DNA of 64,000 nt from Madurella fahalii (lineage: Eukaryota > Ascomycota > Sordariomycetes > Sordariales), in NCBI GenBank assembly GCA_029876055.1, contig CM056879.1, forward strand, positions 1,550,001 through 1,614,000, given 5' to 3'. The notes beneath the pieces were generated by a model. That model searched no databases, was not told the DNA's origin, and saw only the letters and a program-made list of their open reading frames with translations. Made by a program: the position numbers and the translations under genes. Position 1 is the first letter of the stretch. Every line of letters begins with the position of its first letter. Shown here one piece after another: positions 60,000 to 64,000 of the stretch.

Positions 60000-60450
60000 A
60001 GATGTCCTCAACTGCCCGGATCGGCCGACGCGGCTCCGGGTCGGCGATCCGGACCCGCCGGCGTCTGTTCTGATTCTGTTGGTCCGCCTGATGCTCTAGT
60101 TCATCCATGTGGCAGCTGCGCTGTGGCAGAACGTGTTCGCGCTGGGGCTCGACTGCGGACCGCCGACGCTACTGACGCTGTGCAACCCACCACACTGCGG
60201 CACACCGACTGGCAAATCACAGTAGTCCACGACGCCCTTGTTGACTGTATCCCCTTTGCGGCCGTGCGGGGCCGCATCCCGTCTTGCACCACGACCTACT
60301 CAGCACTGGTGCCACATGCTGGGACCGCCATCCATAGGAATCCCTGCGGCTGGAGGCTGCCCGCTGCCTTCGCCGAGAAGTGGTGATGGCATCTTGACGA
60401 CGACATCGTTGCCATGACCAACTTTGACGAGCTCTGCGCCAACGAGCCTC
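60000..60450 (+). pseudogene. Decayed DUF3425 (bZIP-associated) gene
   Basis: Fragments in shifting frames match the order of the DUF3425 domain that sits C-terminal to bZIP regions in fungal transcription factors. An ALWQNVFALGLDCG helix comes first. Next is QPTTLRHTDWQITVVHDALV followed by DCIPFAAVRGRI, equivalent to the family's LRPT...HHPWID..PFP..RD stretch. Then NPCGWRLPAAFAEKW is followed by a TGA where a Trp would be expected, and HLDDDIVAMTNFDEL continues after it. The order and spacing are convincing although each fragment is degenerate. No bZIP region is seen upstream. TGG-to-TGA is a G-to-A change, as RIP would make. Confidence 0.5.
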
Positions 60451-60578
60451 TTATCTGGCGGGGAAGCATCACAGCCGGTACAAATGCTGCCCTTGTTGCA
60501 TAAGGCACGGTAGCTTATGCTAGTAGAACCCTGACTCCTGCTGCTGAAATGTTCGAATAGGATGTCTTGAGCTTTCCA

Positions 60579-62061
60579 TTACATATTGCTCTCCAAACGG
60601 CTGGCTTGATGCGCAGCCTCAATTCTTTCCACGTAATTTTTGACAGGATGCATCGTCGGGTCTCCAAACAATTTCCTCTCCAACACCTCCGGCGCAACTA
60701 TCGCGGCCCTCCACTCAGTGTGTTCAATATCCTCACAGACATCCCTAAGGACAACACAGGTTCCGCTGAGCCGCAGAATCGGTTGAGGTACCTCAAGCAT
60801 TGCGTTGGAGGCCCCGTTCGGCCTCTGGGCCATGACGAAACATTCAAGCAAGAGGTGGATGTACTCCTGCTGGGCGAGTGTAATCGGGTCTCTTTCATTG
60901 ACCATGTTTAGAAACAAGCCGGATCGAAAAGGTGGAGATTGGGGTTGTGAGATGGGAGAGGTAACCACGGGCGGCGCACCAAAGACGATGCAGTGGACAT
61001 GGCGGAATCCTAAGACGGAAGTGGGACACGCGATGTTAGATCAGGCCAGCTTTGGTGGTAGCGATTGACATAGATGATTGACTTACTTGGTATGACACTA
61101 GAGAACAAACTGCCAGGCGATGAGCTCATGGCATAGAAAAGCTTTGCAATCGCGCCTCCGGCCGAGTGGCCTGTGAAGAGGAGGTCAACGGCCATTCCGG
61201 TGTCGGCCATTCTGTCAAGCTTCTCAGCAATCCCCCTCACGACCTTCCCTTGCATGCCTTCTGCCACGGCGAGAAAGCCTCGATGGCATGACCGAGGCGG
61301 TTCGAGTGATTTATGTTCCATCACTGCTTGTATTGGGGCTCCGTTGATGTTCACCAGCCAATCTTTAAAATTCGCCGTGCCGCGTATAGTGACGACAATG
61401 GCATGGTTTCGGTTGGGTAGCTCGTCGTCAGATATGGTCATCTTCTTTGAGTAGCCTGTCGGGCTCAACATTGTGTCGCGCGGCGAGTGAGGCTGGTCCG
61501 AGTATATGCTCTCAGCTCGGGAGATGGCAAGAAGAATGAGCTGCCACGCCTCCTCGGTTCTAATTAAGTAACATGAAGTTAGAACTCCGGTTCATCATGA
61601 ATAACGCCATTACAGACTCGTAGAATGGAAACCTTACGGTTTGAACACCGTCGCCTCATCGCTCCCGATCCTGTGGATCCCTTGTTTCTCGATGGTTGCA
61701 AGATATCGGTCTAGAACCCTCTGCTGTGACATGGTGACTAGAGACCGCCAGAATTAGTGTCTAGTGAAAATAGAAACCTATCGGCAATCACCGTAGTGGG
61801 AAGCAAAGGGGCGGTTTAGAACCAACCAGCACTGCATGTAGGGAGGGTATCGAGGAATGTTGAGGCCTGGGCCAAGGCCCTGGACGTTCCCGCCGAATGT
61901 TGCGCAGAGCCGGACGGGGCTGAGACATATGCGCTGTTGTTAAGCATAGGAGCGCTGGTCGCCTCCGCATGTGCACTCTGAGCAGCAAATATTCCAAGAC
62001 CGAGTACTCTTGCAAGCGTGGACCCGGGCTGGCAACGGCGGCTTGCCGACTTCGTACCCAT
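60579..62061 (-). CDS. Secreted class 3 lipase (alpha/beta hydrolase)
   Basis: Exons (minus): 62061-61827, 61737-61638, 61559-61087, 61009-60579; about 412 residues. The nucleophile elbow GHSAGGAIAKLFYAM holds the catalytic Ser. The Asp lies in VNERDPI and the His in MHPVKNYVERIE, giving a full triad. The oxyanion region VVTIRGTANFKDWLVN is also typical. The N-terminal exon provides MGTKSASRRC and a hydrophobic ARVLGLGIFAAQSAHA, a plausible signal peptide, so it is probably secreted. If that exon is not used, translation would start at 61732 (MSQQRVLDRYLATIEK) and the enzyme would be cytosolic. Intron 1 (61826-61738) has a GTTGGT donor and an ACTAAT branch site. Substrate unknown; acylglycerols are likely. 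Confidence 0.83.
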
Positions 62062-62756
62062 GATGCTCGCTCGATACCGCGGGGACTCGGTTTCTTACTT
62101 TGGAGTTTGCAAAGTCCTTTATTGCATTGCTATGGATGTGCCAAGGGGCGAGTTATACCTAGCTACGTAAAAGCCGATTTCACATATACGTTTACTAATA
62201 ACATTGCCAGCTTCGTGTCACTGGTTTCTGACAAACAAAACATTGGGCTCCTTTTTAGGCAGCCTGCTGCCCCAGCAAGCCAAACGCGGCGCCTTTTATT
62301 CGCACACATTATGATGCACCCAATCATTCATCCCATCACAGGCCACGTCAGCCGGGGTATCCGGTCTGTACTACATCTTTCCCAGATTGTGTTTCTCCGA
62401 AGCAGAATCTCATGATCCTCCTCAACGAGATCGGCAATGAGGCTGAGGTGACCGCCACCCCAGCAGGATACAGCGGCTTTTGGGCCTCAATGCAGACAAA
62501 GGAGTGCAAATAGGGATCGCCGTAGGATGACGAGAAGTTTCCAAGCGAAAAGCGGCCCTTATGGTAGGTATCTACGTGTATCTCACTGCCACCCTGCGCG
62601 CCTTTACCCCCAAGCCATTCCCGGAGTGGGAGCACTCAACTGCCGGTGCGAACTTCAATTTCAAAAACCCCTCGCCAAGCTGTCTCAACAGCAAAGCTAC
62701 CTTACCTATTGGAGTGTCTTAGCCCCTGAGTCCACTCATCATCTACCACCGCAACG
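62062..62756. other. Intergenic, divergent
   Basis: About 0.7 kb between the lipase (minus) and the Cys-rich gene (plus). A 95-codon minus frame (62348-62635) has protein-like composition but no partner or family. Confidence 0.4.
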
Positions 62757-64000
62757 ATGCCGTCGGAGAAAGGAGAAGTCACTAATGCCAATGACCTTCT
62801 TGACGAGTTTCGCAAGCTGTACTGGAAGTCGGTCGAAAGGGAGGCTCAAAACATGATTGAATTCTACGGTCAACTATGTACCTCAAAAGACCTCGCACTC
62901 GAGCCTCAGATTGATCTGGACTCGTGCTGCGAGAGCTTCAAGAAAATATTTGACGTCTGGGGTACGGACACTACATGCAATTGGGTATAAGATTGAGCTA
63001 ACAGCTTTGCAGTTGGTTGCCAGTCAGGTTTTGGCAAAGACTCCACGTCAGCCTTGTACGAGGAAACCATCAAGGCCGCAAGAGGTATAATTAAGCAAGC
63101 ACACCTCCTGTTGCCCAATGTGGACCCGATCTAATGTGTTTTGAAACAGATCACTTCACCACACCGAAAGAAAAGGAAGAGTGGGCTGCTCATCTGATTT
63201 TACAGGCTTCCGGTGAGTGTCATGGCGGATCTACTGGCGAAGTTCTACCCATCGAGGCTGGCATCAGTGGCGTCGCTAACACGGAATGTGCACACACAAG
63301 GTCTTCTTGACCTTGATGTCCTTTATGAGCCAAGAAATGGATCACAGACATACGTTACCATTCAGCAAAACCAACCAGATGGTAAGGGACTAGCCACCTA
63401 CCAATTATCCCAAACTGACCTCTACTCATTTAATCAATCTCATATTCAGTTGAGCAAGTCGGGATTTACAAAGAGGACCGAAGAGTACAGGTTATCCGTG
63501 GGATTACCTGCAGCCAATGCCGGCTTCTGATTAAATCTCCAACATTTTATGAGTGCAAGGAGGGCTGCAAATCTTCTTGCTTCTACGAGTACCGACCGGA
63601 AGAGCCTGGCCCTCCGGTGTTTTATTTCCTCGATGAAAGGTTGACCGAAGACAAGGCTCATTTGACACACTATCCGGCATACCGAGTTTGCTCGGTTTGC
63701 ATGAGCACACCCAACCCGGATGCTCCAGATCGCTGTGATCTCAATCACTTGCATGAGGAAACGTACAGCGAGCCGAACATCAAGGGTAAGTTTGACCTAC
63801 TTTAATTAGGTACCTGTGACATCTTGAATGTGGGGTAACTAGGTACGCAATCATGGCATTAACTCCTTTCTCCTCTTGGGACTTGACTAGACCTCGACGT
63901 CCTCCGCTCAAAGCTCATCAAGACGGAGCTTCACCGACAAAAGGATCATGATCGCTGCAGGGACCCCCATTCGAAAAAGAAAGCCAGCCGAACTGCAAAG
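62757..64000 (+). CDS. Cys-rich putative zinc-binding protein, cut by the right edge
   Basis: Exons 62757-62961, 63013-63084, 63150-63212, 63301-63381, 63450-63785 and 63891 onward. All five introns are phase 1 with good sites, and the frame stays open to the window end. The protein starts MPSEKGEVTNANDLLDEFRK. It has an acidic helical N-terminal part (FDVWVGCQSGFGKDSTSALY) and a later Cys/His cluster: ITCSQCRLLI, YECKEGCKSSC, VCSVCMSTPNP, RCDLNHLHEE. These look like two zinc-binding knuckles. The C-terminal piece is basic (KLIKTELHRQKDHD, KKKASR). There is no signal peptide. I do not recognise the family. It lies divergent to the secreted lipase. Confidence 0.75.

Noticed and set aside
59766..60386. 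A 206-codon plus-strand frame
   Set aside because: Only its later part, in one of several frames, overlaps the DUF3425 relic; the whole frame is not a real protein.
1..64000. CRISPR arrays, insertion sequences, prophage
   Set aside because: No regularly spaced identical repeats, terminal inverted repeats or transposase motifs were seen, and the DNA is eukaryotic.

Overview
The window is nuclear DNA of a filamentous ascomycete, most likely a Sordariomycete. The evidence is short spliceosomal introns (about 50-125 nt, most with GT...CTAAC/CTAAT...AG), GC-rich coding regions with AT-richer spacers, and typical fungal families: AA9 lytic polysaccharide monooxygenase, Hce2 effector, fungal-type rhodopsin/PTH11-like receptor, hybrid histidine kinase, STAND/NLR with ankyrin repeats, DUF3433, DUF6594, DUF7872, DUF7136 and DUF3425. 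There is no operon structure, no CRISPR array and no recognisable RNA gene. Exon boundaries below were read by hand and are inferences from splice signals and frame continuity.

Layout. A gene cut by the left edge (minus, start codon at 333) lies divergent to a multi-exon subtilisin-like protease with an ankyrin-like N-terminal half (906-4907). A GAF hybrid histidine kinase follows (5878-9673), then a secreted M43 metalloprotease (10800-11879, minus), a STAND/NACHT ankyrin-repeat protein (14071-18461), a secreted DUF7872 protein (19945-21784, minus), a GPI-type DUF7136 protein (22717-23592, minus), a seven-helix PTH11-like receptor (24841-26124), a MetE-like protein (26741-27877, minus) and a hexose transporter (29634-31441, minus). 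From 31.4 to 40.8 kb the DNA is gene-poor: one small putative tail-anchored protein and a decayed F-box/LRR-like gene. Then come an AA9 monooxygenase (40820-41833), a small secreted candidate (about 42.4-42.8 kb, minus), an unknown protein (43042-43728) and an Hce2-type secreted protein (44229-44702, minus).

At 46.1-51.4 kb lies the most unusual unit. Two divergent genes share a 441-bp promoter region: a zinc-finger/TPR protein (minus) and a zinc-finger/DUF6594 membrane protein (plus). Both begin with a related C2H2-type finger, and in both the first intron interrupts the equivalent Glu codon in the same phase. The right part is gene-poor and AT-rich (51.4-56.1 kb), followed by a DUF3433 membrane protein (minus), a Cys-rich GPI-type wall protein (plus), a DUF3425 pseudogene, a secreted class 3 lipase (minus) and a Cys-rich gene whose five internal introns are all in the same phase and which runs off the right edge.

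How the genes fit together: many products are secreted or at the cell surface (protease, AA9, lipase, Hce2, DUF7872, DUF7136, Cys-rich wall protein). Others sense or signal (histidine kinase, PTH11-like receptor, hexose transporter) or resemble fungal NLR-type self/non-self machinery (STAND, ankyrin-subtilase). Several otherwise healthy genes carry single small frameshifts, mostly at short homopolymers. These could be assembly errors or real decay, and raw reads would decide.
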